Shown here in pieces: positions 27,883-40,000 of a stretch of DNA of 64,000 bases. The notes under the pieces were generated by a model. That model was not told the origin of the DNA. It did not search any database and saw nothing but the letters and a program-made list of their open reading frames with translations. A program made the position numbers and the translations under genes. This stretch comes from Mansonella perstans. Lineage: Eukaryota > Nematoda > Chromadorea > Rhabditida > Onchocercidae. The DNA is taken from assembly GCA_037074765.1 (NCBI GenBank), contig JBAMDO010000034.1:124001-188000 (forward strand), given 5' to 3'. The first letter of the stretch is position 1. Every line of letters begins with the position of its first letter.

Positions 27883-30800
27883 TTAGTAAAATTTGATGCA
27901 TTTTACCGACTTTTTTGTGATTTCATCAAAAAATTCTGCCGGCATAAGCGTTAATGTGACTGTCATTGACGCATCATTTAGGCATGTTTTCATCGCTTTG
28001 TTCTGAAATGAAAAAGACAAAATTGGTGCAAGTTGTTCTATCTCCTTCAAGAATAATTCAAGGTTCAAAATATAACACAGCCATTTTAATCATGCTAAAG
28101 AATAACACTGTATTCCACTCATATCTACAACTAGTTTTTTATAAAATTTGCAAACTCAATAAAATCTGTATAAAATTCGTAAGGATCATCAGAGTTTGCA
28201 TCTGCAAGAAACAAGAAATATACGAAGTTAAAATTCGTTTTTTCGTACCAAATTTGAAAAGAGTAGGATAGATGAAAGTAATTAAATAAATGAACTTCTG
28301 ACTTAATTATTGAGCGAACTAAAATTTTGATGTGTCTAATTGAATTATGAGTAAATTTGAATGAAGAATTGCATAGATTATTGACCTTAAAAGCCATAAC
28401 ATTTCGTCCATCCACTTCAATGATTCGTTGATTGATAATTAATCCATTGCGACTAGCGCTTGATTCTTGCATCACTGATGTGATAAGATTATCTTTAAAT
28501 GAGAATCCTAATAAGCCACCTGCATCTTTATGCAATGTTATCGTCCTGGCCAATGGTCTGAAGTGAACTATAAAAAAAACTTATAAAGCTTCAAAGAAAT
28601 GTTCGGAATTTCATAGTATTTATTAGGTCAAGTCAGATAAACTATATTCTTATCGAAGAATTGTCAAAGAGGTCATGAATAATTTCATTATAAAAATAAA
28701 ATAATTATTCAAATATTTTATGTCCAACTATCGAATCTTCTAAATTCAATAACGATATCCATTGGATTTATTTGAAAGAGTCTTCAGATCAACGAATGTT
28801 TTCAATGCATCATATATTCAGGCCTTTGATAATAAATTAATCATAATTAATGGCTGATTAGGTTTTCGTTTCCAACAACAATTTCAGCAAGTCCCTTTTT
28901 GACGTTTGTAAGTAGGCATATCTCTATTATAGGAATTACTTAAACGTAATTCTTAGTGTTGACTGATGATTCAGATTAAACCCAATCGATCATCGTTTCG
29001 CATCGATCAGCATTTTTAGCAGTATCTCTTAGGGAGAATTCTTCAGTAATCAACATTATTGAAGACACAGAAGGAAGGGCAGCTCTGTGCAATATTAAAT
29101 AACGCTATCATTTATCTTAATTTCATTTTTAAAAATGTCAATCACTCATTTCTATTCCGTATTTTTAAAAAGTGATTTTTTTAAATGCCAATTCAATTTT
29201 ATGTACCTATCTCTGAGTATAAGAGTCACTTCATACTTTGATTTCTTCATCATATCCATAACCTAAAAATAAAATTTATCGTGAAATAAACTGCTTTTTA
29301 ACACTTCTAAATTTGAACAAGACCTACTTTAAAAAGATATAACTAACTTTTTGTCCGCTCATCCCAAACACTTCGGTGCCATTTAAATTAAGCAGCTGAT
29401 CACCAAATCGAATACCGGCAGCTGCAGCTGGAGAACCTTCAGCTACCAGTTGAACAAAAACACCCTGAAACACAAGAACAAATAATACTAAAATCTAAAT
29501 ATATAATGCTCTAGGCTTTTTGTATAGATTCCATTCAGTTATTGAAAATATTAGTTATAACGGCTACTTCATAATTGTATTTGACTATGAGATGTAATGC
29601 ACTGAAATAAAACTCTAGGAAAAATGTTGAGATTCAACCGACTAATATATTAAAGTGCCATTCTTGTCAAATTGGAAGCCTCTGCAATAGGAACCCTTTG
29701 ATTTTGTACGATAAGAGTTTCTTAGCAATAAAAAGCAAACTAGATGATGATACCTTATTGACGGCTCGCATCCTCAGCCCATACTTTTTACCTTTAGTAC
29801 GATTAAGGATCACTTTACGAACATCATGCGTAAGATTAGCTTTAGCAAGTCCAGAATGTTGCGATGTAATCGGAGCAGCAATGCATTCCTTCTCTAATGA
29901 GGCCAATCTATTTGGCATACATTGCTGAATTGCTACTGACTGCGGAGGGTTAGGAAAGGTAAGTTGCATTTTTACTTCTGGCAATTGCGCAGATGGTTTC
30001 TGGAACCAAAAATTTTAAAAAAATCTTCAAACCAAATTTTGGTTCTTTTGAAAAAAATCTGTTAAATTTAATCTATTCTAGAGCCTTTAGAAACTAATTA
30101 AGCGATAAAAATTAATCAGTGATAATCTCCAAAAGCATTATGTAGCTCTTAATTGAATGGAAGTTTTAGCCTGTCATTTATCACTCTCACATTGAACAAA
30201 ATTAAGAAAAAAAAGCTTGAGCTTACAAGCACAGATGCATGCGGTGGTTGAGCAATGCTTTCATAATAAGATGGAAGTGATGGATATCCTAAGATTTCTT
30301 TGGGAGCTGAAATTTGGAAAAAATTATCCAAAATAAAATCAAAATTTTCTTAGAAATGTGTTTTTTGGGCGTTAAAGGAGACTGATATACATACCTGCTC
30401 ACAATGCGTCCTTCAAAGCTTATTGGTGTCCAGAAGCAATTAGTGCTGCTCGGACTTTCTTAAATTGATACGAACTTATTTGTTTTTTTCATTCCTTCCT
30501 ATACGAGCTAATGTTAAATCTCGTCTCTCAGTTTTAAAAATTAACAACGATAAAGATCATTACTGACCAAATACAGACTAGAAAATATTTGGCGAGAAAC
30601 ATTTCTATGTCATTCTCTATGCCTTACTTTTGAGCTCTTTTATTGAATAAACTTATAAAGAATCAGATAATGATTTACAAATGCATCTTCAATTCTTCTT
30701 GAAAACTTTTAATTTTCATCGAAGTTCATGATAATTTATGGACTATCATGTTATCATATAACCAATGAAATATAAATGAAAGATATTGAGCTGGTTTCTA

Positions 30801-32619
30801 TAAAATGTGCAGATGATTTAATCATCTGGCAAAGCAGATGATGAAGCAGATCATAGATTGTCAGAACAAATTATCTGCTTTACATTTGCCATTAAGTACA
30901 TTATCTCCATGTAGATACATAAGTAAATCAAATCTTGTAGTATTTAGAGTTCTAATCAAAATTAACAAGGCAATTATTATCGATATTTAAGATTAAAAAA
31001 ATTATATAAACCTGTTGACACGCTTTTTTCATCAATTGTTTCGTAAATTCGTCCTTCTGAAACTTTAGTTCAATAAATTTTAAATGCATGCTAATTCCAA
31101 AATATTGTAATTTTTAAAAAATGTACTTCATCGCGAATAGCATCAATTGAATTCTTTCGCATCTATTCATCTCTTTTTAAAACTTTTGTAAATTACAAAT
31201 CTTTTAAATCAATTCAATAATATAAAGTACAAAAGCATTTCGTTTTTTTCACTGAGCAAACAATATTTTCCATTTCAATCAGTCATAAAATTACTCGTGA
31301 TTTAGATTGATATCAATGCAGTGTAAATGCTGTATATTAGGTCAGTGCTGTTTAATTAAATCATTGCAAGCAAAAATAAAATTAATGGAAAATTTCAGTC
31401 TGCTTAATTATTTAAATTGCTTCCTCAAACGATTAAAACATTTTTTTGCTTCTGTTATAAATAGAAAAGGAATGAAATCAATATTTAATCTTTGAAGTCT
31501 TTTCTTTGCAAAATTGAACTACCGTAGTAATATTTTCTGATTTTTTAATTAGCAGAAAACTGCTGTCAATTAGAAGCTGATTCAAGGACTAATCCAAAGC
31601 AGCTATCCAATGAATAAATTAAAACAAAACAGCATGATCATTTCTATCAATTTCATTTTCATAACTGGATGGATATTTTATAAGTCGCAACGAAAGAATG
31701 TTAGGTGTAAGGTGTAATTCAAACTGCACAGGTCTTCCATCACTCTATCCAAATTATCGTTATCATTTCGTTTTATTGAAGCAAATAATTTATAACTCAA
31801 ATTTATATTCCAAAAAGTTGAAATCAAAATCAAAAAAAATCAAATTATCTTATTGAACAACTCACGAGTGGGAGAATTTGATTCGTAAAAAGGAGCAGAT
31901 GGTTCTGCACAAGAACGAAATGGCGGAGAATCGTGAACCGAACAACTGCCATGCTGCTGCAAATTGTATTCGAAATCAATATTTTCAAACTATTATTTTT
32001 TTAGGAAGTAGCATCGAAGTGGTTAACCGATTTAAGTGATAATACAAAGTATTAATAAATATGACTTGTCCATTTACTCATTCGCTTTATTTTCATCTGT
32101 AGCTTTCAAAAGCTTTGTGAAGAATCCGAAGGACTCACAGATTTCAGTTCAAAATTTCATCTGTTACTTTGTAAAAAAGGAAATCCAAGACCTTGTAATT
32201 AGCCATAATTTATTTATTAAATAATGATGGAATCCAAGATTATTAGTCTGAATATCTTCGAATGTAAACATTTTTTAAAGAAATGTGCTAAATTGCAAAG
32301 CAACCTGGTATTTGATAAAAGCAATTACGAATTTAAAATTAATTATTTCTTTCTGAAAAAATTTCGAAAAAAGAAAATTTTTGGATAATAAATATGTTTT
32401 ATCAATAATAGTATGATGCATTATGAAAATAATTCAAATTCCATAAGAAGTTCGGTCACTTCAATTCACACCGTCTAGACAATTAATGATGATCTTCTGA
32501 AAAGCAATCATAATACGGTCATTAGCTCAAAAGCATCTAGGAGAAGGGAAATAAAAACACTTCACCTGATATTGATATTGACCAACTAACAAATCTTCAA
32601 GAGTTGGATACAGCGGCAT
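27883..32619 (-). CDS. SDCBP: Syntenin (tandem-PDZ adaptor), complete, 8 exons
   Basis: Cytoplasmic/membrane adaptor whose two PDZ domains bind syndecans and other receptors and whose N-terminus binds ALIX in exosome formation (vertebrate knowledge). Exons: 32619-32566, 31956-31866, 30306-30227, 29999-29754, 29464-29348, 29262-29207, 28557-28386, 28002-27883. They sum to 936 nt, giving 311 aa (human 298). The start MPLYPTLEDLL matches the vertebrate LYPSLEDL start, including the first LYPxL ALIX-binding motif. PDZ1 lies at about 124-215 with carboxylate loop KKYGLRMR, then GVFVQLVAEGSPAAAAGIRF. PDZ2 lies at about 216-295 (RTITLHKD, GGLLGFSFK, SASRNGLIINQRI, MTVTLTLMP). Each PDZ is split by an intron. 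A TTACAG acceptor ends 3 nt before the ATG, so the 5' UTR would be almost nil after trans-splicing. The C-terminus SVKCIKFY is unlike the vertebrate tail. Confidence 0.95.
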
Positions 32620-33303
32620 TTTCTGTAAGTAAACTCAAATGTAATAAGTATTACTGGTATTCGAATTGATCCACTATATTTCACAAATTCAGTAAAATTA
32701 TGAACATAGGTACAATTCAAGGTAATTAAATGTCAGATGAGCAAAAAAAATTTATTGCCATCTTTTCCATCAATCATGAAAATTTCAAAATTCAACAAAA
32801 TTATCACTCGATTCGATGATAAGTCTTCCACTTAGAACTAACTGTATGATCTATCTAGCATGTTCCTTGTGATTTTTTAGTCTACCTATTTATTCAAAGT
32901 ATAAAAAAATACACTTAACGCAGTAATAAAGTGTTGAAGAAATTGCGAAATATGAATTATAAACTTCAAAGTATATTAATGTTTTGGACAATAATAAAAT
33001 TTTAAATTATATTTCAGAAGATTTTTCGAGTAGCAGTTATTCAAATAATAGTAATAATGAATAAACAAAATTAAGAGAGAATTCGGTCAATTCAATCATT
33101 GAGTAAACAGTTGGAAGCAGCTGTCGAATTGAATGAATGGCAGCAAAAGCGAGCCGATCAACCGATGGACTAACGGCGGCTCGATGATAACCACCAAAAG
33201 GACCATTCATTTTGATCGTGGAAGATAGAAAGAACAAGGGTATTAGATGAACAAATAATAGTTGGATAGACAGATGGACAGATGGACAGATATGTTACAG
33301 CAA

Positions 33304-33365
33304 TCAGTCCACTCTGACCAGGCACAGAGTTACAACGGTCAGTCCACTCTGACCAGGCACAGATA
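33304..33365. repeat. 35-bp direct duplication next to a GGACAGAT microrepeat
   Basis: The block TCAGTCCACTCTGACCAGGC occurs at 33304 and again at 33339. Just upstream, 33267-33290 is a short GACAGATG tandem run. Confidence 0.8.
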
Positions 33366-35176
33366 TATATATCTTCAGGCTACTTTTGGGAATACAGTTG
33401 AGAATAGTGAAGCAAGACTGAACTTAGTTTTCACGTTCCTTTATGCCGCAATTCGTGGCCTTTGATCTAATCATAATGATCATAAATTATAACTAACCGC
33501 ATCTGCAGACTTTTAAGAGATAAGTCATTAGACTGCAATATATTCTGGGAAAGCAAAATTTTCAGTGACCCTTCAATGAATTTCACAAAAAAAAGAGTTC
33601 AAAAAAGAACTGAATTTTTCAAAAAAGAAAATGATTATACTGTAATCGAAGATTCTCTTGTTAAGTTTTTAATTAGAACAGTTTAGAGTTGAATGAATCC
33701 TCAATTATGGACACGAATAAGATTATAATAGCCAAAGTTAATCTTTATTCACCAAAAAATCTACTGAAAAATGAATTAAATTTTAGAAAGATCAATATGG
33801 TGAATAACAAATGCCGATGATCGTCAGCGGGCAAATAACTGGAAAATGATGTATGCTATCTTGTATGACAGTTTCAAACGACCATCAAATGGAAATGAGG
33901 ACATGTACGGGACGCAACAAATCGAAAGATTTTTTAGTGGGAATTTAAACACAACTGTTATTGTTTGTAATATTTTGATTTGTACGATGAAACTATTTTG
34001 ACTTTTAAATTGATGTTTTGAAAAAAAGAAATTTTCAAGAAGTTAATTAAGTAAAAGATGAATTATTTCAAATTTAAACTGAAATTTTGAAAAAGTTGAA
34101 ATTTTGATTTTTTTAAATGAATGAAGGGTTCATGTGAGTTCGCAGAAGTTTTTACTTTCTGTTAGAGGGGATTGACGATGAAGTATTCTGCGGACGCAAG
34201 GAATGTGATGATGGTTTATTCATGAGGATGACAGATTTCCTATCCTTAGATTATTAGCGAATATAAAGAATGCAGTTATGGCTAGACTTCTTATTGGTGT
34301 AAAGAAAAAATTCTTCTGTCAAGTAATAGAATTGGAGCTCACGAGAATCTTATAGAATCCAGAAAAGTTTGGGTCATTCGAATGGATATTAATTACATCC
34401 CCACTACTGAATTTATTTTGAACGAATTGAAGAATGATAAATGATTCATCACATTAAGTATATATCCTTTGTGTGATAAATCTTCAATTTTTATTTTAAG
34501 CAATCTTTGTGTTAAAAATGTGTAATACAATTATTTTGATTGTTGGAACATATCATAAATTCTTCCGGCTTTTCCGACATTCGTTTCACGTAAATATTGG
34601 TGATACAGTTGTTATCAGATGACTTTTAATGACGTGTTTGTTTTATAAATCCATTTCTAATAGCAGTCAATATTATCAAAGAATTTCATCAATAAGGAGC
34701 AAAAAATAAATCTCCTGGAGTAATTAATAATCGGTTATAAAATAATATTTTGAATGGAGCGATCGTCAAAGTGATTGAGTGGAGAAATGGAAGAAACTTT
34801 GTAATGAGATTTATCATAATATTAACGAACCGACTAGATAACTGTCTTAATGCATTTCTGTCTTTGGATTTCTCGTCATTATTAGCGGATATTATTAGAG
34901 GAGACTACTGATGAAATATTACAGTTATAAGTTCCAAAGATAAACGAGAATCCTTTGACTTGTTTGCTGATAAGAGACAATATTTTGTTTTATTACTTCA
35001 TCTTCCAAATCACATTTGTTTATTGAAGGCGATCAGTTGAATGGTCGTGCTAATACGCTCAATAAAAGATTGGACCACCTTGGTAATCACTTCCAGCTCA
35101 CATTAATTTTTAATTTTCCATAGTATTACTTTTAAAATACATTGCGGAACCTCACTTCCTCAGGAAAATTTATTTT

Positions 35177-35505
35177 TAGCAAAGTTTTGAACTTTTTAAC
35201 AAAATTGAAATTAAATTTGGAGAACATAGACACATGAAATTTTTTATCCTTTTCCATTTCCCATAAATGTAAATCATTTCAGTGAAGGACGATTTCACAT
35301 CTTTTTATGAGTTTATTAAGTTGGAGACAAAATTCAATAAAATTCCTGAAGTATTATTGGAAATCATTTTTTTCAAAAACAGCCCTACAACTGTTCCTAA
35401 AAGGTTGTTTGAAAAGATAATGCTAAAATGCTAATATTTTAGCGAAGTTTCGGATTTTCTAACAAAATTGAAATTAAATTTGAAGAATATCAAACACATG
35501 AAACA
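35177..35505. repeat. Diverged direct repeat pair (~63 bp each, ~264 bp apart)
   Basis: Copies at about 35177-35239 and 35441-35505 share AACAAAATTGAAATTAAATT and flanking AGCAAAGTTT / AGCGAAGTTT and CACATGAAA, with roughly 80% identity by eye. They may be remnants of a dispersed element. Confidence 0.6.
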
Positions 35506-36059
35506 TGAAACATATTAAATAGACTAGCGTTGTCGCGAACTTTTATATCGCGAAACTTCCAACAAGCCAATAAATCGAATTGTAAATGAACGTTAATGAC
35601 ATTATGAGTCATTCAATTAATTTTTACAGCCCTTAGATTTATTTTCTATATCTTTTGTTGTTATCTAAACTAACATCCCTTGTATTCATGTCATAAAGAA
35701 AATGTTCTACTAGCAATTGCTTAAGATATCTATCTACCAGAAAGGCGCAGTTGTGCAGTTGTATTGCGCTGTCAATCCTCCCTCTTCTACCATTTATGAT
35801 CTAACAAAGGCAGTTGTATTGCGCTGTTCCAGTTTTTGCTCGGTTTTATCCTTCTTATAGCTTGTTAACGTTATCAGTGCTTCTTTCGCCTCATGCATTA
35901 TTCAGAATAATCCATGTTCACCCTCCGTGATTGATTTCGTAAAATTTTTTTTTTCATTACGGTGATTGTTCGAATATATTTGAGCCATGTGTCGTATGCA
36001 TCTTGAAGCGATTTAACACATTATTGGACTCTATCGAATTTATCCGCGAATGCTTTTTT

Positions 36060-36279
36060 CCTCGTTATATAAAAGTTTCCCTTTTGTCAAAGTTTTCTCA
36101 GCACCAAAATTTTTGGTGCACGAAGTGTGGTCATGATGTCAAGCAGCATTATAGCCAGTATTCAACCAGCAAAAACTAGATCAGTCCTCCTTCTCTTCGA
36201 GAAATAAATTCTCTAGAGTTTGAATCTCCGGATCCAAACGCGTCAATAGAATAACAGGGAAACCTTTATATAACGAGGG
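36060..36279. mobile_element. MITE-like element with ~26-bp terminal inverted repeats
   Basis: The left end (36060-36085) begins CCTCGTTATATAAAAGTTTC. The right end (36253-36279), read on the minus strand, begins CCCTCGTTATATAAAGGTTT. The ends match with two or three differences over about 25 bp. The interior of about 165 bp has no coding potential, as expected for a non-autonomous DNA transposon. No clear target-site duplication is visible, so the exact ends are uncertain. Confidence 0.55.
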
Positions 36280-37000
36280 TAAATTAAAAGACAATTTGTA
36301 AAATCAGCAAAAAAGATCATCTGGTGCCTTTTAAAAAGCAACAGAAGAAACAACAGAAAATCAAGAATATAAATTTACAGGCAATAGCAGATGTAATGCA
36401 AGATTCAATGGCAATTCCATACGTCCCATGTGAAACCAAATCATTTACGCCTGTTTTAGTTTATCGAAATATACATATGTACAGCGCTAAATTGTTGTGA
36501 ATATTATCTTATACCCGACGATGATATCAAATGCCGAAATATTTAGCCTGGACAATGACTTCCAGAATGAACTCAGCAACAATACTTAAAATATTATAAA
36601 AACATTAACAAATTGGAGTATTTTTCTTCAAAGCTAGTCAAAACAGTTTTTGCTACCTGCCATTTCGAAGAGAACATAAAATAAATTCAAAAACGACTGC
36701 AGGGTTTTTCAAATGTAATTCCTTTTTTATATTTAGGACTGAGCTGATATGGAAAATTAAAATAAGAAATCTGAATAAATAAGTAAAGAATAATAGAAAT
36801 AGAAACAGATTTTTTAATTTGTGTTCCCTGTCGTAAAACCTATCAAATATGAATTTGTGGAAACAAAGCACATAAGGAATTATGCTTACCAATTTATGAC
36901 TTCTATACATAAAATATATTCAAAAAGTTTTAAAACTGATGAAGTCAGCTATCAATAATATAAAACTCATGAATCTACACTATTATAAGTACGTGAGGTA

Positions 37001-40000
37001 TCAAATGTCGAATTTTTTCAACAGCTCTGCACTGCGATAAATTTCAAAACCTATGCATGCTATCTGCTTGCCGATCGGCGAATCCTTTGCGATATCTGAA
37101 ATTTAAAAAGAATGTAATGATCACAGAATAATTCGATTAGATTTGAACTTTCAAAAAAAAAAAAAAAAAAAAAAATGAAAGAATTTGAGAAATGGACATA
37201 ATTACGCGCATTTCTCAGGTCTTTTCCATTTTTTTGTTTTGATTAAATTATGAAATACAAGAAAGCCACAAAAAAACTAGGGAATGCTAATTTTACAGTT
37301 TACACTCCTAATCATGTAAATATTAATTTCAATAAAACATTAATTGTTCAATATAACTTACCAGTCAAATAAATCATGGTACATTTTTGATTCGCATTCG
37401 CAGTATGACTTAGACATTTTAACAGTACATTTGCATCATGCTTATTTTTATCACATTCATGTGGTTTCATTATTTGCACAACTTCCAGGTTTTCATATTC
37501 TTTGATTATTTCTTCATAATGAGCATGTCTTTCCACTATTTTCGAGTTAGAATTCGATGAAGCACTTAAAGATTCATTGTATCAAGTAATTATTTAAAGT
37601 ATTTAGTTTCATCCTATTTTCTCAGGTCGCTTTTCTTATTTGAACAAGTTCAAAATTATCAAACTCTAAAACCTGAACCAACAATGAATAATAAAGTTTG
37701 CAGTAATGAAAATTAGACGACATTTTAAAAAACTAAAATACGGCTTAAATCACTGTTATTCTAGGCTTAGTGACAGAGCACTTTGGCAAACGGATGGAAT
37801 TAGGAGCTATATCGTTGGACAAATCGATAAGAAAAGCTCACTCTCAGCTATTAAAGTATCTAGTAGCCATTATGATTCTAGAATTTGTGACTACAAATCA
37901 ATAAAGATAAAATGTCATGAATAATAATGAAAAAAGTATCTAACATTATCACCCTGCTGGAGATAATGGAGAAAGAAACTTACCCATCCAATGCCAAAGT
38001 CTGCCTTATATGTGTGTGCAGTTTAACCCACCACAAATTGGAACCACTCTTTCTCCAATTTGAAAAATGTTCCAAAATGATCCGGAAAAACTTTGGATCT
38101 CTATAAACAATGCATTCTTTTTTTTTCAAATTTTTTCAAACTAAACATTTCATTGTACTAATGCAACATAATTAACACAAAAATAAAATGTAATAATCAA
38201 TTCGAACCGGATACAACCGAAATATGCAACAGCGTAAAATGTTTTAAAAAAAAAAATTTGCCAATAAAATAAAATACATACAAGGCTCCAATAGTAAATT
38301 GAGCATCATCGATCATTAACACTCCTCGTCTTTGCAAGGTTACTGAAGAATTGCCACGCACAGTCTAAACAAATAGTTTAGGAGAAAACAGAAAAAAGCT
38401 GCGTCTCATTACTTTCTATAAACCAAAATTAGAGTTACCATCACTAAGAAAAATTTCACAGAAAATTTCCAAAAGATCCAGCAGTAAAACTCTTACATCT
38501 CGAGAATAATGTAGTTTTGGCTGACGATGAACAGTTGGTTGATTGAAAAATCCATACACGAGTGGCTGTTTAAATCTAGCTGCATAGTTGCTGAAACGAA
38601 AGATGCAGCAACTCTCTATAACTTTAACTGCATCACACGAACTATCTACGGTAGTTTTTTTGGAGAGTTAAAAAAAAAAAAAAAAAACCCACGTCGAAGA
38701 AGCATTACGATATTGAAAGGATCCCGAGAAGGGAACACCACTAGATGAACAAAACGGACTGAAGCGAAAGTGTCCAGCAGATTCATTTGTAAAGCTTTCG
38801 GCAGGTTGAGCAGAAGCTGAAGGTAGAAGTGTTGATGAAATCACTCGATGATCAGTATCGCCATTAGAGAATACGATCGGTGTTTGCAAAACAGTTGTTA
38901 CTTGATGTATAGTTGATGCTTTTACCTACAAAGACGCTTTTCAGGTTATGCTATGAGATGCATTAGGTCTCATTTCTTCCTAGCAAATCATACTCTTCCA
39001 AAAACTTTCTGACTAGCTCATCTCTCCCCTAACTTAATTTCTTTATTCCAAATCACCCAATTATTGCATTGTAGTAATTTTTACTCAACAAACCTAGATA
39101 AAAATAGTTTGTATTTTGAAAATATTACAGCAATAAAGAAATAAACAGTCGTCACTTCAAATATGTTTTATAAAACAGCATCGAGAAATTACCGTTCATG
39201 TAACAATCTCTCAAGCTCAGCCACTATATCCCAGACATTTATCTTCGCGTTGCAGACAAGTTCACTTCATTACAAAATGATAATTGCATCATCTTTATCT
39301 ATCTTTATGTCAAAAAATTAAAAAATTATAAAGTTCTAACTATATAAATGATAAAATTGGATATGCAATTGAATATACTAATGTGTCGGTACATCTCAAA
39401 ACTATACTTATCTTCAAAAAATAAAAATTCATACTTCACGTGAAGTGTCTGGAACAGAACCGACTGCATGAACGGTACGCATGTCTACATCACCACTACC
39501 TGCTAGTTCGCTATTTGCTTTCCAAAATGAAAAATTTCGATCATCGACTTTTGTGTTCGGAAGAACATTCCAATGCTGTGGAGGAGAATTTAATAACGAA
39601 TCCACCTGAAAAGTAAAAAGTAACTGCATACTCTTCGACTGCACTACTCCTTGTAAATACAAAAAATTTTTTTATGTACAATTTCCTTATAAATAAAACA
39701 ACAGCCTTCAACACAGCATTTTCCTGCCAGTAAAAACTGACCTTTTGACTTTCAGCCGGATTTCTTTGGGTCGAACAGAGAGGAAATGAGATTAGTTCAG
39801 ACTGGATGTAACTAAAAATTTCATATTCGGCTTTTCAGATAATTTCAACTATATAAAATTTTAGTAAGATGAACCTCTCTCGATCCTGTGGCAGAAAATT
39901 TATCAATATTTGAAACAAAGAATGTTTGCAACAGAATGGGGAAAAAATCTTCCTACTGTGGCTTCTTTTTGCACAAGATGACAAAGTTTTTAGACAATGT

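Larger units (their letters stand above)
32620..37000. other. Intergenic between syntenin and the TASOR-like gene
   Basis: About 4.4 kb. It holds a short coding-like minus-strand frame at 33037-33210, a 35-bp duplication at 33304-33365, a diverged direct repeat (35177-35239 versus 35441-35505), and a MITE-like element at 36060-36279. No conserved gene was found. Confidence 0.55.
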
